A stretch of 64,000 bases of DNA from Enterococcus sp. 4G2_DIV0659 (GTDB lineage: Bacteria > Bacillota > Bacilli > Lactobacillales > Enterococcaceae), in the NCBI RefSeq assembly GCF_002140715.2, contig NZ_NGLE02000001.1:2446001-2510000 (forward strand), read 5' to 3'. Below, piece after piece: positions 37,578 through 47,865 of this stretch. Within the stretch, counting starts at the first letter, position 1. The number at the start of each line of letters is the position of its first letter. A program made the position numbers and the translations under genes. A model generated the notes under the pieces. The model did no database searches, was not told where the DNA came from, and saw nothing but the letters and a program-made list of their open reading frames with translations.

Positions 37578-38573
37578 ATGTGTACAGGTATCACAGTTAA
37601 ATCTAAAGCAGGAAAGTGTTACTGGGGACGGACGCAAGAATTCAATCTTTTACTAGATTATGATGGAGCTATCATCCCTAGAAATTATATGCTATCGCTC
37701 TCACTAGAAAATGTCCAGACGCGTTTTGCAGCTATGGGGGTATCCATTGCAGAGCATCCCTTACTCATAGATGGCATTAACGAAAATGGTTTGATGGGCG
37801 GGTCCTTTTATTTTGGAAACTATAATCGTTATATTGAAGCGGAAATGATTCGTTCAGCGGGAAAAATTCCGTTGGCAGGTGCGGAATTTGTGACATATGC
37901 GTTAACAAATTATGCATCTGTTCAAGAAATCAAAGAAAGGGCGAATCAAGACACAGCGATTGCGATTACTGATAATATGTTTTGCATCCCTCAACATTAC
38001 GTATTTCAAGATGACACAGGATCAGTGGTTGTCGAGCCTTCTGTGGAAGGCGGCTATGAAATCTATGATAACCCCGTCGGTGTTTTTACGAATAGTCCTA
38101 AGTTTGATTGGCATTTAACTAATTTACAAAATTATGTTGGATTAAGTGATCAAATTGCGCCAGATGTTCAGATGGAAGAGCTACATGTTTTTTCAAATGG
38201 AAAAGGTTCGGGCTTAAGAGGGATTCCAGGCGACTTTACCCCACAATCAAGATTTATTAGAGCCGCCTATTTAAAACATTTTTCTGAATCTATCGAAGAC
38301 GATCAAGCAATTGATCAGCTCTTTCATATTCTGAATAGTTTTGACATTCCTAAAGGTGTCGTTAAAGTAACTAACGAAAAGGATGTACAATATACCCAAT
38401 ACACTAGTGCTTATGATAATGAAGAAAAGAAGATGTATATTCACCTTTATACGAATCGAATGATTCAAACCTTATCATTGGAACAGGGCATGTTAGATTA
38501 TTCAACGCCACAGTTTTTCAAATTGAACGATCAACAACACTATCATGTAATGCTTCAAAAATCAGAAGAATAA
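37578..38573 (+). CDS. Choloylglycine hydrolase family enzyme (linear amide C-N hydrolase)
   Basis: A 331-residue Ntn-hydrolase of the bile salt hydrolase/penicillin V acylase family. I choose ATG 37578 because Cys2 (MCTGIT) must become the N-terminal nucleophile; upstream in-frame codons would bury it. The next motif reads WGRTQEFN: the arginine is kept, but bile salt hydrolases usually have aspartate where Glu stands here (GRNLD), so the substrate may be an acyl-amino acid or other linear amide rather than a bile salt. Co-transcribed with the MFS gene under a cre site. Confidence 0.88.
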   Translation: MCTGITVKSKAGKCYWGRTQEFNLLLDYDGAIIPRNYMLSLSLENVQTRFAAMGVSIAEHPLLIDGINENGLMGGSFYFGNYNRYIEAEMIRSAGKIPLAGAEFVTYALTNYASVQEIKERANQDTAIAITDNMFCIPQHYVFQDDTGSVVVEPSVEGGYEIYDNPVGVFTNSPKFDWHLTNLQNYVGLSDQIAPDVQMEELHVFSNGKGSGLRGIPGDFTPQSRFIRAAYLKHFSESIEDDQAIDQLFHILNSFDIPKGVVKVTNEKDVQYTQYTSAYDNEEKKMYIHLYTNRMIQTLSLEQGMLDYSTPQFFKLNDQQHYHVMLQKSEE

Positions 38574-38591
38574 CCTTTTTTTGAAAAGGTT
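38572..38591 (+). terminator. Terminator after the choloylglycine hydrolase-family gene
   Basis: AACCTTTT pairs with AAAAGGTT around a four-base loop and is followed by TTCTG, overlapping the stop codon region. The T run is weak. Confidence 0.55.
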
Positions 38592-38654
38592 TTCTGATGA
38601 GTATTCGTGTTTTTACTGCTTAAAATAATAAAATAGAATTGATGGAAGAAAATT

Positions 38655-38822
38655 GCGGGAGAGACTGAATAATAGCACCGAAGGAATAAATAGTAGTATG
38701 AAGCAACTCATTTACTATGAAGATCTCAGGTAAAAGGACCGCACTTGGACATCACTCTGGAAAGCGAAAGCACCGAAGGAGCAACTCTTCACTAAGAAGA
38801 GGAATCTCTCAGGTTTTGTACA
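38655..38822 (+). ncRNA. Tandem glycine riboswitch
   Basis: Two successive aptamers are visible. The first starts GCGGGAGAGACTG and closes with AGGTAAAAGGACCGC (to 38742); the second starts near CACTCTGGAAAGCG and closes with TCTCTCAGG. Each has the core CACCGAAGGA. A strong terminator follows directly, then gcvT. This is the classic control of the glycine cleavage operon, where glycine binding allows read-through. A 79-codon open frame over this region is a by-product of the RNA. Confidence 0.88.
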
Positions 38823-38866
38823 GAGGAATAGGCACTTTTTTAGAGTGCCTATTCCTCTGTTTTTAT
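38820..38866 (+). terminator. Riboswitch-controlled terminator
   Basis: ACAGAGGAATAGGCACT pairs perfectly with AGTGCCTATTCCTCTGT around TTTTTAG and runs into TTTTTATATA. It is the expression platform of the glycine riboswitch. Confidence 0.88.
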
Positions 38867-38994
38867 ATACTTGCTTTAATTGTTCAGCAACGCGTGCTAC
38901 GAAAAAAGGAACAACACGCAGCCGCAGCGCTTTTTAAACATAGGAGGTGTCATTAAAAAAGGTAGTAAAAATAAATAAGTGAAGGAGTATGAAA

Positions 38995-40080
38995 ATGGAC
39001 TTAAAAACACCCTTATATGATGCACATCTGAAAGCCGAGGGACGAATGGTTTCTTTTGCTGGCTACAGCTTGCCAGTTCAATATAAAGAAACAGGCGTAA
39101 TCAAAGAACATTTAGCGGTTCGCAATCAAGTTGGCTTATTTGATGTTTCCCACATGGGAGAAGTTGTTTATGAAGGAAAAGATGCTTTAGCGAATTTACA
39201 ACAATTATTGACGAATGATTTCAGCAACTTAGAAACAGGGCGTGTGCGATATACATTGATGTGTAATGAACATGGCGGTGTGATTGACGACTTACTTGTT
39301 TATAAATGCAATGATGAAAAATACTTGTTGGTTATCAATGCTGCAAACAGAGCTAAAGATATCGCTTGGATGACACAGCATTTATTCGGAGAAGTTGAAT
39401 TTTCTGATCAATCCGACAACTTTGTTCAAATTGCTTTACAAGGACCGAAGTCAAAAGAAATTATTGAAAAACTGACTTCAGAAGAAGATATTCCTAAAAA
39501 ATATTATAGTTTTACAGAACATGCTGTTGTTGGCGGTGTAGAGTGTATCTTATCAAGAACAGGTTATACAGGTGAGTTTGGGTACGAATTATACTGTCAA
39601 ACAGCAGATGGAATTACTTTGTGGAATACTCTTTTAGAAGCAGGAAAAGAATATGGCATTATCCCCTGTGGTTTAGGGGCTAGAGATACATTGCGATTAG
39701 AAGCAGGTATGCCTTTATATGGTCATGAAATGAACGAAGAAATCACCCCTTTTGAAACGGATTTGAGTTTTGCTGTAAAAATGAATAAACCTGATTTTAT
39801 TGGTAAAAAAGCTCTAGAAGCAAAAGGTGAACCGGCGATTACTCGAATCGGCTTACAATTAACCGAACGTGGAATTGTTCGTGAAGGAGCAGATATTTAT
39901 TTTAATGGGAAAAAAATTGGTCAAACAACTTCTGGCACAATGTGTCCGTTTATCAATAAAGCCTGTGCAATGGCATTAGTAGAAGCAGGGATTGTAGAAG
40001 TTGATTCGCCTCTTGAAGTGGAAGTTAGAGGCAAAAAAATTGCAGCAGTTGTGACAACACTACCATTTATCAAAAAATAG
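38995..40080 (+). CDS. gcvT: Glycine cleavage system T protein (aminomethyltransferase)
   Basis: A 361-residue enzyme that moves the methylene group from the lipoyl arm of GcvH to tetrahydrofolate and releases ammonia. Typical parts are GLFDVSHMGEV near the N-terminus, ILSRTGYTGEFGYELY and LGARDTLRLEAGMPLYGHE. I choose ATG 38995, seven bases after AAGGAG, rather than the ATG at 38989. About 130 bases of leader separate the riboswitch terminator from the start. Confidence 0.96.
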   Translation: MDLKTPLYDAHLKAEGRMVSFAGYSLPVQYKETGVIKEHLAVRNQVGLFDVSHMGEVVYEGKDALANLQQLLTNDFSNLETGRVRYTLMCNEHGGVIDDLLVYKCNDEKYLLVINAANRAKDIAWMTQHLFGEVEFSDQSDNFVQIALQGPKSKEIIEKLTSEEDIPKKYYSFTEHAVVGGVECILSRTGYTGEFGYELYCQTADGITLWNTLLEAGKEYGIIPCGLGARDTLRLEAGMPLYGHEMNEEITPFETDLSFAVKMNKPDFIGKKALEAKGEPAITRIGLQLTERGIVREGADIYFNGKKIGQTTSGTMCPFINKACAMALVEAGIVEVDSPLEVEVRGKKIAAVVTTLPFIKK

Positions 40081-40102
40081 TTGGAAGAAGGAGCGGTTTA
40101 CG

Positions 40103-40486
40103 ATGGCAAAACAAGATGAATTGAAATTTTCTAAATCTCATGAGTGGGTATTTTTTGACGGAGATAAAGTAAAAATAGGTCTTTCTGATTATGCGCAAGA
40201 ACAGTTAGGAGATATTGTTTTTATTGATTTACCAGATGAAGGTGATGAAGTGACAAAAGGAGAATCTTTTGCCGATATCGAATCAGTTAAAGCGGTCTCA
40301 GAAGTTTATTCCCCAATGAGTGCAACGGTTGTCGCAATCAATGAAGAACTGATGGACAGCCCAGAGTTAATCAACTCAGCGCCATTGGATACTTGGATCA
40401 TTGAAGTGGAAGGAGTAGAAGAAATCGAAGACTTGCTGACTGCAGAAGAATATAAAACCTTCTGTGAAGAATCTGAGGAGGAATAA
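40103..40486 (+). CDS. gcvH: Glycine cleavage system H protein
   Basis: A 127-residue lipoyl carrier that shuttles the aminomethyl group between the P, T and L proteins. The lipoylated residue is Lys63 in DIESVKAVSEVYSP. GAAGGAG lies before the ATG. It ends three bases before gcvPA. Confidence 0.97.
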   Translation: MAKQDELKFSKSHEWVFFDGDKVKIGLSDYAQEQLGDIVFIDLPDEGDEVTKGESFADIESVKAVSEVYSPMSATVVAINEELMDSPELINSAPLDTWIIEVEGVEEIEDLLTAEEYKTFCEESEEE

Positions 40487-40489
40487 TTA

Positions 40490-41803
40490 ATGGGAAATTA
40501 TCTTGGCTCAACACAAAAACAACAGCAAGACATGTTACAAGCGATTGGTTTAAAAGATATGAGTGAACTTTATCAAGATATTCCAAAAGAAATGTTGGTG
40601 AAAAATCTTGATATTCCAGCTGGAAAGTCAGAATTTGAAGTACGACAGATTTTAGAAACAATGGGTAGAAAAAATAAAGTATTTTCGGCGATATTTCGAG
40701 GAGCGGGTGCTTATAATCACTATATTCCTGCAATCGTAAAACAAATAGCGGCAAAGGAGGAATTCGTTACCTCCTATACCCCTTACCAGCCAGAAATCAG
40801 CCAAGGCTTGTTACAATCTATTTTTGAATATCAGACAATGATCTGTGAAATAACAGGGATGGATGCAACGAATGCATCCGTTTATGATGGTGCAACAGCC
40901 GCAGCAGAAGCAATCAATATGTGTCTAGAGAAAAAGCGTTTAAAAGTGTTGATTTCGGAAACAACGAATCCGATGACTATTCAGACGGCACTGACGTATT
41001 TCAGTTCAAGAGAAATCGATGTGGTGATGATTCCAGAAAAAAATGGTTTAACGGATCTCTCTGTTTTAAAAGAACAATTGGACGAAACCACAGCTTGTTT
41101 TGTGGTTCAACAACCGAATTATTATGGCGGTATTGAGCAAGTGGAAGAAATGGCAGACATCGTTCATGATAAAAAAGCCAAATTTATTATGAGTGTAAAT
41201 CCTGTAGCAAGCACAGTATTGAAAACAGCCGGTGAAGTTAACGCAGATATAGCGGTAGGAGATTCACAACCATTTGGCTTATCTTTGGCTTTTGGTGGTC
41301 CTTATATTGGATTTATCGCAACAAAGGAAAAAATGATGCGAAAACTACCAGGTCGAATTGCTGGTGAAACAGTTGATGAAGCCAATAATCGTGCCTTTGT
41401 TTTAACCTTACAAGCTAGAGAACAACATATTCGTAGAGAAAAAGCAGCCTCCAATATTTGTTCTAATCAAGCGCTGTGTGCGTTAACCAATGCAGTATAT
41501 ATGAGTACAATGGGAGCACAAGGAATTCAGGAAGTAGCTGAACACTGTTACAGTAAAGCCCATTATTTAGCTGCTCAATTAACTCAAATTAAAGGGGTAG
41601 AGTTAGGAAATGATGCACCATTTTTCCACGAATTTTTGACAACGCTGCCTGTATCGAACGAAAAAGTATTGGCTGTATTAGAAGAACAGGATATTTTAGG
41701 CGGGTATCCGACCAAGCAAGGCTTACTTTGGTGTGTAACTGAAATGAATACAAAAGAACAAATGGATGAAGTTGTTGCACTGGTTAAGGAGGCGTGTAAA
41801 TAA
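40490..41803 (+). CDS. gcvPA: Glycine dehydrogenase (decarboxylating) subunit 1
   Basis: A 437-residue alpha subunit of the split P protein. Signature parts are AYNHYIPAIVKQIA, TPYQPEISQGLLQSIFEYQTM and FGGPYIGF. It forms the decarboxylase together with GcvPB, whose start codon overlaps its stop by one base. Split P proteins are the Firmicute form. Confidence 0.96.
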   Translation: MGNYLGSTQKQQQDMLQAIGLKDMSELYQDIPKEMLVKNLDIPAGKSEFEVRQILETMGRKNKVFSAIFRGAGAYNHYIPAIVKQIAAKEEFVTSYTPYQPEISQGLLQSIFEYQTMICEITGMDATNASVYDGATAAAEAINMCLEKKRLKVLISETTNPMTIQTALTYFSSREIDVVMIPEKNGLTDLSVLKEQLDETTACFVVQQPNYYGGIEQVEEMADIVHDKKAKFIMSVNPVASTVLKTAGEVNADIAVGDSQPFGLSLAFGGPYIGFIATKEKMMRKLPGRIAGETVDEANNRAFVLTLQAREQHIRREKAASNICSNQALCALTNAVYMSTMGAQGIQEVAEHCYSKAHYLAAQLTQIKGVELGNDAPFFHEFLTTLPVSNEKVLAVLEEQDILGGYPTKQGLLWCVTEMNTKEQMDEVVALVKEACK

Positions 41804-43242
41804 TGAAATTAATTTTTGAACGCAGTGTAAAAGGGTATCATAATGACATGATTGCGCCTTGTGATGTTCCAGTTGTTCCTATGCCGCAAGAGATGAAACG
41901 ACAAAAAGAACTGCATTTACCGTCACTTTCACAGCCGGAAATCAGTCGTCATTACACAGAATTAGCGAATGCAACATTTGGTATTAATGATGGCTTTTAC
42001 CCACTTGGTTCATGTACGATGAAATATAATCCTAAAATCAATGACGAAATGGCTGCTTTTCCAGCGTTTGCGAATATCCATCCGTTACAGCCAGAACATA
42101 CCGTTCAAGGTTCTTTAGAAGTGTTCACCATGGCAGAAAGTCTCTTAAAAGAAATTACTGGAATGGATGCCATTACCTTCCAACCAGCAGCTGGTGCTCA
42201 CGGTGAATTCACCAGTTTATTGATGATCAAAGCGTATCATGAAAAAAATGGACAAGGACAACGAAATAAAATTATTGTACCAGATTCAGCACATGGAACA
42301 AATCCAGCAAGTGTAGCAATGACAGGCATGATTACTGTGAATATTCCTTCTGATGAACATGGCTGTGTTGATATTGACGCATTAAAAGAAGCTGTTGGAG
42401 ATGATACAGCAGGATTAATGTTGACGAATCCTAATACTGCAGGAATTTTTGATAAAAATATTTTAGAAATTACTAAAATCATTCACGATGCTGGCGGTTT
42501 AAATTATTATGATGGTGCGAATCTAAATGCGATCATGGGCGTTGCTCGACCAGGAGATATGGGCTTTGATATTATCCATTTAAACTTGCATAAGACCTTT
42601 TCAACCCCTCATGGAGGCGGTGGACCAGGTTCTGGAGCTGTCGGCTGTAAATCATTATTAAAACCATTTTTACCAAATTATTATCCAGTGAAAAAAGAAG
42701 ATCAAATCACCTTTACAAAACCAGAGTATTCGATTGGTATGGTAAAAGGATTTTATGGGCAATTTTCTGTATTTTTACGTGCCTTGACGTACATTTTATT
42801 TTTAGGATCAGAAGGGATTGCTTCGGCATCGAAAGGTGCTGTGCTGAATGCTAATTATATGCTGCACCAATTAAAGGATTTGTTTGAAGTGCCATATGGC
42901 GATGCGTGTATGCATGAATTTGTAATCAGCTTAGATCAGCTAAAAAAAGAAACCGGTGTTTCAGCACTTGATGTTGCTAAAGGAATTTTAGATCATCAAA
43001 TGTATCCGCCGACGATGTATTTCCCATTAACTGTACCTGAAGCATTAATGGTAGAACCTCCTGAAACTGAATCAAAAGAACGTATAGATGAGGCAGTTGA
43101 AGTATATCGCAAACTTTACAAAGAAGCGCATGAAAATCCAGAAGCTTTCCATAACTATCCATTACATGCAAAAATCCATCGAGTAGATGAAGTAAGAGCC
43201 GCAAGACAGCCAATTGTTCGATACAGATTTGAAGAGGAGTAA
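41803..43242 (+). CDS. gcvPB: Glycine dehydrogenase (decarboxylating) subunit 2
   Basis: A 479-residue PLP-binding beta subunit. The PLP lysine is Lys264 in LNLHKTFSTPHGGGGPGSG. It decarboxylates glycine and loads the remaining aminomethyl group on GcvH. Its start overlaps gcvPA (TAATG). Confidence 0.97.
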   Translation: MKLIFERSVKGYHNDMIAPCDVPVVPMPQEMKRQKELHLPSLSQPEISRHYTELANATFGINDGFYPLGSCTMKYNPKINDEMAAFPAFANIHPLQPEHTVQGSLEVFTMAESLLKEITGMDAITFQPAAGAHGEFTSLLMIKAYHEKNGQGQRNKIIVPDSAHGTNPASVAMTGMITVNIPSDEHGCVDIDALKEAVGDDTAGLMLTNPNTAGIFDKNILEITKIIHDAGGLNYYDGANLNAIMGVARPGDMGFDIIHLNLHKTFSTPHGGGGPGSGAVGCKSLLKPFLPNYYPVKKEDQITFTKPEYSIGMVKGFYGQFSVFLRALTYILFLGSEGIASASKGAVLNANYMLHQLKDLFEVPYGDACMHEFVISLDQLKKETGVSALDVAKGILDHQMYPPTMYFPLTVPEALMVEPPETESKERIDEAVEVYRKLYKEAHENPEAFHNYPLHAKIHRVDEVRAARQPIVRYRFEEE

Positions 43243-43257
43243 GAACGGAGGGATTAG

Positions 43258-44640
43258 TTGAGGTATGATTTAATTGTAATAGGAGCAGGTCCAGGTGGGT
43301 ATGTTGCCGCAATTAAAGCAGCGCAATTAGGAATGAGCGTAGCCCTTGTTGAAAAGGAACGAGTTGGCGGTACGTGCTTAAATCGAGGATGTATACCAAC
43401 CAAATCGCTACTACAATCAGCCAGTACCGTTCGTGAGCTGAAAGACGCGGGAGAACACGGAATACATGTGAGTGATGTCAGAGTAAACATTGAAGAAATC
43501 TATGCAAAGAAAAATCAAGTAGTTGATAAGCTCGTTCAAGGAATCGAAGGACTTATGAAGGCAAATAAAATCGAGTTGCTTTCTGGGAATGCTAAAATTC
43601 TCAGTCCTCATTTAGTTTCTGTTGCAGAGACAAAATATGAAACGGAAAAAATTATCATTGCTACTGGGTCAAGACCTGCTATTCCACCAATTCCAGGAAG
43701 TGATTTACCTGGTGTTGTGACGAGTAATGAGCTTTTGACCCAGGCAAAAGAATATAAACAACTGATTATCATCGGCGGTGGTGTGATTGGTGTGGAATTT
43801 GCTACGATTTTTAATGAATTTGGGTGTGACGTCACAATCATTGAAACAGCAGATACATTACTTCCACAGTTTGATACTGAGATTTCAAAAAAAATGGCGA
43901 TGCTCTTAAAAAAACAAGGAATTAAGATCCACACAAAATCAGTTGTCACCCGTATTACTAAAGAAGAACAACTGACTTGTACGTTTACCTATAAAGGAAA
44001 AGAGCAAACGGTTGTTGGAGAGACGATTTTGATTGCGACAGGCAGAAAAGCGTATTTTGACGATTTATTCACCGAAGAATTGGTCGTGAAAACAGAAAAT
44101 CAGGCAATTTGGGTAGATGAACAGTTTGAAACATCAATCAAAGATATTTACGCTATTGGTGATGTTGCTAGCCGGGGCGGACAATTAGCTCATATAGCTT
44201 CTGCTCAAGGTGTGAATGCGGTGTTAGGAATGAATCAGCAAGAAGAAGTCTATAACTTAGAGGTGATTCCTTCTTGCGTTTATACAACACCGGAAATTGC
44301 TTGCGTCGGCATGACAGAAGAACAGGCAGAAAAAGAGGGAATTTCTATCAAAGTCGGTAAGTACAATATGGCTGGTAATGGAAAAACAATCATAGCAGGC
44401 ACGTCATTAGGCTTTATTAAAGTGATAGCGCAAGCTGATAGTGAAAAAATCATTGGTGCTCAACTTATGTGTGATCGAGCAACAGATATGATTAGTGAAT
44501 TTACCACAGCTATCGTTAATGAGCTGACAATGGAGCAAGTATCAGCGATCATCCACCCTCATCCAACATATAATGAAGGAATTGGCGAAGCCTATGAAAA
44601 TTTGAGCGGTCACGGGATTCATACTATGCCGAAAAAATAG
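43258..44640 (+). CDS. lpdA: Dihydrolipoyl dehydrogenase (L protein)
   Basis: A 460-residue flavoprotein that reoxidises the dihydrolipoyl arm of GcvH. FAD site VIGAGPGGYVAA, redox-active cysteines in GGTCLNRGCIPTK, NAD site IIGGGVIGVEFA, and the C-terminal HPHPT catalytic histidine are all present. The start is TTG 15 bases after gcvPB, with GGAGGG. Having its own copy in the operon suggests this L protein is dedicated to glycine cleavage. Confidence 0.95.
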   Translation: MRYDLIVIGAGPGGYVAAIKAAQLGMSVALVEKERVGGTCLNRGCIPTKSLLQSASTVRELKDAGEHGIHVSDVRVNIEEIYAKKNQVVDKLVQGIEGLMKANKIELLSGNAKILSPHLVSVAETKYETEKIIIATGSRPAIPPIPGSDLPGVVTSNELLTQAKEYKQLIIIGGGVIGVEFATIFNEFGCDVTIIETADTLLPQFDTEISKKMAMLLKKQGIKIHTKSVVTRITKEEQLTCTFTYKGKEQTVVGETILIATGRKAYFDDLFTEELVVKTENQAIWVDEQFETSIKDIYAIGDVASRGGQLAHIASAQGVNAVLGMNQQEEVYNLEVIPSCVYTTPEIACVGMTEEQAEKEGISIKVGKYNMAGNGKTIIAGTSLGFIKVIAQADSEKIIGAQLMCDRATDMISEFTTAIVNELTMEQVSAIIHPHPTYNEGIGEAYENLSGHGIHTMPKK

Positions 44641-44829
44641 GTTAAAGCCTTATATTGAATAAATAGATTAATTCGGCTCTTTACGAATGGGTATTATTTT
44701 TGCTACTATGAATTTTATATACGTTAGCTGAGGTTGTTTCATTGGTAGACTACGATGTAAAGTTTTCAATTGATCGTTTTTACGAGGTATTCAGCAATTA
44801 TCGAGCTAAACAGAAAAGGAGAAAACGAT

Positions 44830-46017
44830 ATGCTATCAGAAAAACAAAAACACTATGCACATTCATTAGAAGAAGAGCTGATTCAAATCAGAAGACATTT
44901 ACATCAAAATCCTGAAATTGGTATGGACTTGCCAAAAACAGTTGCTTTTGTAAAGAATAAATTAAAAGAATATGGCTATGAACCAAAAGCATGCGGCGAA
45001 TCTGGAATCACTGTATTAGCTGGTAAAAAAAGCGGAAAGACATTTTTATTGCGTGGAGACATGGATGCTCTACCAATCAAGGAATTAACGAACCTTTCAT
45101 TTAAATCTGAAAATGGCTATATGCATGCATGTGGTCACGATATGCATACAACGATGCTTTTAGGTGCTGCGAAAATTTTAAAAGAATTTGAAGATGAACT
45201 AGAAGGGCAAGTAAAACTATTATTTCAACCAGGCGAAGAAATTTTATCTGGATCAAAAGTTTGTATCGAAAATCATGTATTAGAAAATCCAAAAGTCGAT
45301 GCAGGAATGATGATTCATGTATTTCCTTTTAAAGGCTTTAAAGTCGGTCAAATCATGCCTACGCCAGCTGGTACTTTTATGGCTAGTGCGGATTGGTTTG
45401 AAATCAAAGTTAAAGGTCGTGGGGGACATGGTTCCCAACCAGAAACGTCAATCGACCCGATCAATGTTGCTGTTCATATTTATACAGCTTTACAAGAGCT
45501 TTCAGCTAGAGAAATTGGCTCTGAGGAACGTTTTGTACTAACGATTGGCGAATTTATAGGCGGTACGCCAGGCGCTTCAAACATTATTCCAGAAACGACT
45601 GTGATGAAAGGAACCTTGCGTACTTTGAAAGAAGAAGTTCGTGGACAGATTAAAGAACGAATGGTGGTTATAGCTGAAAATATTGCGAAAGCCTTTCGTG
45701 CAGAAGCAGAAGTGATTTTTACGAATGGGTGTACAACAAATATCAATGACCCTAAGGTAACGGATTTTGCAAAACACTCATTGACTGAAACATTTGGCGC
45801 AGATCGTATTGTGGATATCCCTGTCTCAACGCCGTTAATGGGGAGTGAAGATTTTGGTGAAATCAGTCAATTGATTCCCACAACCACGGTTCTTTTGGTC
45901 GCTTCAGAAGAGCTAATTAACCTACACAATCCTGCTATCGTCTTTGATGAATCTGTTTTAGTAGAAGGGGCAAAAATTTATTCAGATACCGCTCTGTCTT
46001 GGTTGAAAAAAAGCTAA
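44830..46017 (+). CDS. M20 family amidohydrolase
   Basis: A 395-residue metallopeptidase of the IAA-amino acid/hippurate hydrolase subgroup. The metal and catalytic motifs are [45 protein letters not shown] and MGSEDF. I choose ATG 44830 after AAAGGAG; the open frame continues upstream to 44770 without a start signal. It may release amino acids (for example glycine from hippurate-type amides) that feed the flanking one-carbon genes; this is inference. The preceding 190 bases show no clear regulatory element. Confidence 0.9.
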   Translation: MLSEKQKHYAHSLEEELIQIRRHLHQNPEIGMDLPKTVAFVKNKLKEYGYEPKACGESGITVLAGKKSGKTFLLRGDMDALPIKELTNLSFKSENGYMHACGHDMHTTMLLGAAKILKEFEDELEGQVKLLFQPGEEILSGSKVCIENHVLENPKVDAGMMIHVFPFKGFKVGQIMPTPAGTFMASADWFEIKVKGRGGHGSQPETSIDPINVAVHIYTALQELSAREIGSEERFVLTIGEFIGGTPGASNIIPETTVMKGTLRTLKEEVRGQIKERMVVIAENIAKAFRAEAEVIFTNGCTTNINDPKVTDFAKHSLTETFGADRIVDIPVSTPLMGSEDFGEISQLIPTTTVLLVASEELINLHNPAIVFDESVLVEGAKIYSDTALSWLKKS

Positions 46018-46046
46018 AAAATACCCCAATAGAACGGAGGGAAACA

Positions 46047-47711
46047 ATGGGTAAAACTGATATTGAAATAGCTCAAGAAGCTACAATGTTGCCAATTGCT
46101 AAAATAGCCGAAAAAATTGGTTTAGAGGAAGAACAATTTGAACTTTATGGAAAATACAAAGCAAAAATCGATGTTGAAAAAATCCAAGATCATAAAAATG
46201 GAAAAGTCATTTTAGTCACAGCGATTACGCCAACACCTGCAGGAGAGGGAAAAACAACTACGGTTGTAGGATTAGGCGATGCCTTAAATCGAGTGGGTAA
46301 AAATGCCATCGTCGCGCTAAGAGAACCATCTCTAGGTCCCGTTTTTGGAATTAAAGGCGGAGCTGCTGGTGGTGGATATGCACAAGTAGTACCAATGGAA
46401 GATATCAACTTGCATTTTACAGGAGATTTTCATGCAATTGGTGCTGCAAATAACTTATTGGCAGCGGCGATAGATAATCACATATTCCAAGGAAATGAGC
46501 TAGGAATTGACAATCGTCGTATCACTTGGAAGAGAGCAGTTGATATGAATGATCGTCAATTAAGGCATATCATTGATGGGTTAGGTGCTCGAGTGAACGG
46601 AGTGCCAAGAGAAGACGGCTTTGAAATTACAGTGGCATCAGAAATCATGGCTGTGTTGTGTTTATCAAATGATATAGAAGACCTAAAGGAAAATTTAGCG
46701 AATATTATTATTGGTTTTACTTTCGATAATGAGCCGATTACGGTTAGACAGCTAAATGTTCAAGGAGCAATGACGGCATTATTGAAAGAGGCAATTAAGC
46801 CAAATTTAGTTCAAACATTAGAAAACAACCCTGCGTTGATTCATGGCGGTCCTTTTGCGAATATCGCTCATGGATGCAATAGCGTGATTGCAACAAATAC
46901 AGCTAGAAAATTGGCGGATTATGTAGTAACAGAAGGTGGTTTTGGTGCAGATTTAGGTGCTGAAAAATTTATTGATATCAAATGTCGAAAATCAGGCATT
47001 CGTCCTTCTGCTGTAGTAGTTGTTGCAACAGTTAGAGCTTTAAAAATGCACGGCGGTGTAGCTAAAGATCAACTTTCCAAAGAAAATATTGATGCTTTAA
47101 CAAAAGGATTACCCAATTTATTAAAACACATTGAAAATACAACGACTGTTTTTGGCTTGCCAACGGTTGTCGCTATCAATAAATTTCCTACAGATACAGA
47201 GGCAGAACTTGCTCTTGTTGAATCAGAATGTCAAAAACGCAATGTTAATGTCGTGTTGTCTGATGTTTGGGAACATGGTGGTGCAGGTGGGGAAGAACTT
47301 GCCAAAGAAGTGATTCGCTTATCTGAACAAGAAAATCATTTCTCGTTCACGTATCCAGATGATCTATCAATTAAAGAGAAGATTCACGCAATTGTCGAAA
47401 AAATTTATGGTGGAAATGGTGTTCGCTATGAGCCACTTGCAGAAAGAGAAATTACAAAACTTGAAAAACTAGGTTTTGGCCATTTACCGATTTGTATGGC
47501 AAAAACACAATATTCATTTTCTGATGATCAGACAAAACTAGGGCGACCAACTGATTTCACGATTACAGTCAGCAATATCAAAGTCTCTGCTGGAGCAGGA
47601 TTTATTGTTGTATATACTGGAGCTGTGATGACCATGCCGGGATTGCCGAAAAAACCAGCTTACGAACAAATTGATGTTGATAAAGATGGAAGAATCATCG
47701 GTTTGTTTTAA
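46047..47711 (+). CDS. fhs: Formate--tetrahydrofolate ligase
   Basis: A 554-residue enzyme that makes 10-formyl-THF from formate, THF and ATP. The ATP site [16 protein letters not shown] and the stretches [23 protein letters not shown] and [14 protein letters not shown] are diagnostic. I choose ATG 46047 after ACGGAGGG rather than the upstream GTG 45999, which overlaps the M20 gene. Together with the gcv operon it forms a folate one-carbon module. Confidence 0.97.
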   Translation: MGKTDIEIAQEATMLPIAKIAEKIGLEEEQFELYGKYKAKIDVEKIQDHKNGKVILVTAITPTPAGEGKTTTVVGLGDALNRVGKNAIVALREPSLGPVFGIKGGAAGGGYAQVVPMEDINLHFTGDFHAIGAANNLLAAAIDNHIFQGNELGIDNRRITWKRAVDMNDRQLRHIIDGLGARVNGVPREDGFEITVASEIMAVLCLSNDIEDLKENLANIIIGFTFDNEPITVRQLNVQGAMTALLKEAIKPNLVQTLENNPALIHGGPFANIAHGCNSVIATNTARKLADYVVTEGGFGADLGAEKFIDIKCRKSGIRPSAVVVVATVRALKMHGGVAKDQLSKENIDALTKGLPNLLKHIENTTTVFGLPTVVAINKFPTDTEAELALVESECQKRNVNVVLSDVWEHGGAGGEELAKEVIRLSEQENHFSFTYPDDLSIKEKIHAIVEKIYGGNGVRYEPLAEREITKLEKLGFGHLPICMAKTQYSFSDDQTKLGRPTDFTITVSNIKVSAGAGFIVVYTGAVMTMPGLPKKPAYEQIDVDKDGRIIGLF

Positions 47712-47744
47712 TAAGCAATTGAAAAATAATCAAATACTCTATAA

Positions 47745-47782
47745 AAGAACTCTTAAGCAAGGTGCTATAAAGAGTTCTTTTT
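47745..47782 (+). terminator. fhs terminator
   Basis: AAGAACTCTT pairs with AAGAGTTCTT across a 15-base loop, followed by TTTCTAG. Confidence 0.8.
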
Positions 47783-47815
47783 CTAGTGGTCTAGAAAAAA
47801 GATAACAAGAGTCCG

Positions 47816-47831
47816 ATGTGTCTTGACACAT
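47816..47831 (+). promoter_or_regulatory. Operator 1 (NiaR-type palindrome) overlapping the -35 box
   Basis: ATGTGTC-TT-GACACAT is a perfect palindrome and contains the -35 hexamer TTGACA (47823-47828). Its -10 partner TAAAAT follows after exactly 17 bases (47846-47851). Confidence 0.65.
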
Positions 47832-47865
47832 TGTTTGTTTTCTCGTAAAATGAACAAGTCATAAT

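Noticed and set aside
38717..38956. 79-codon open frame before gcvT
   Set aside because: It lies on top of the glycine riboswitch and its terminator, has no ribosome binding site and has an arginine-rich, unnatural composition.
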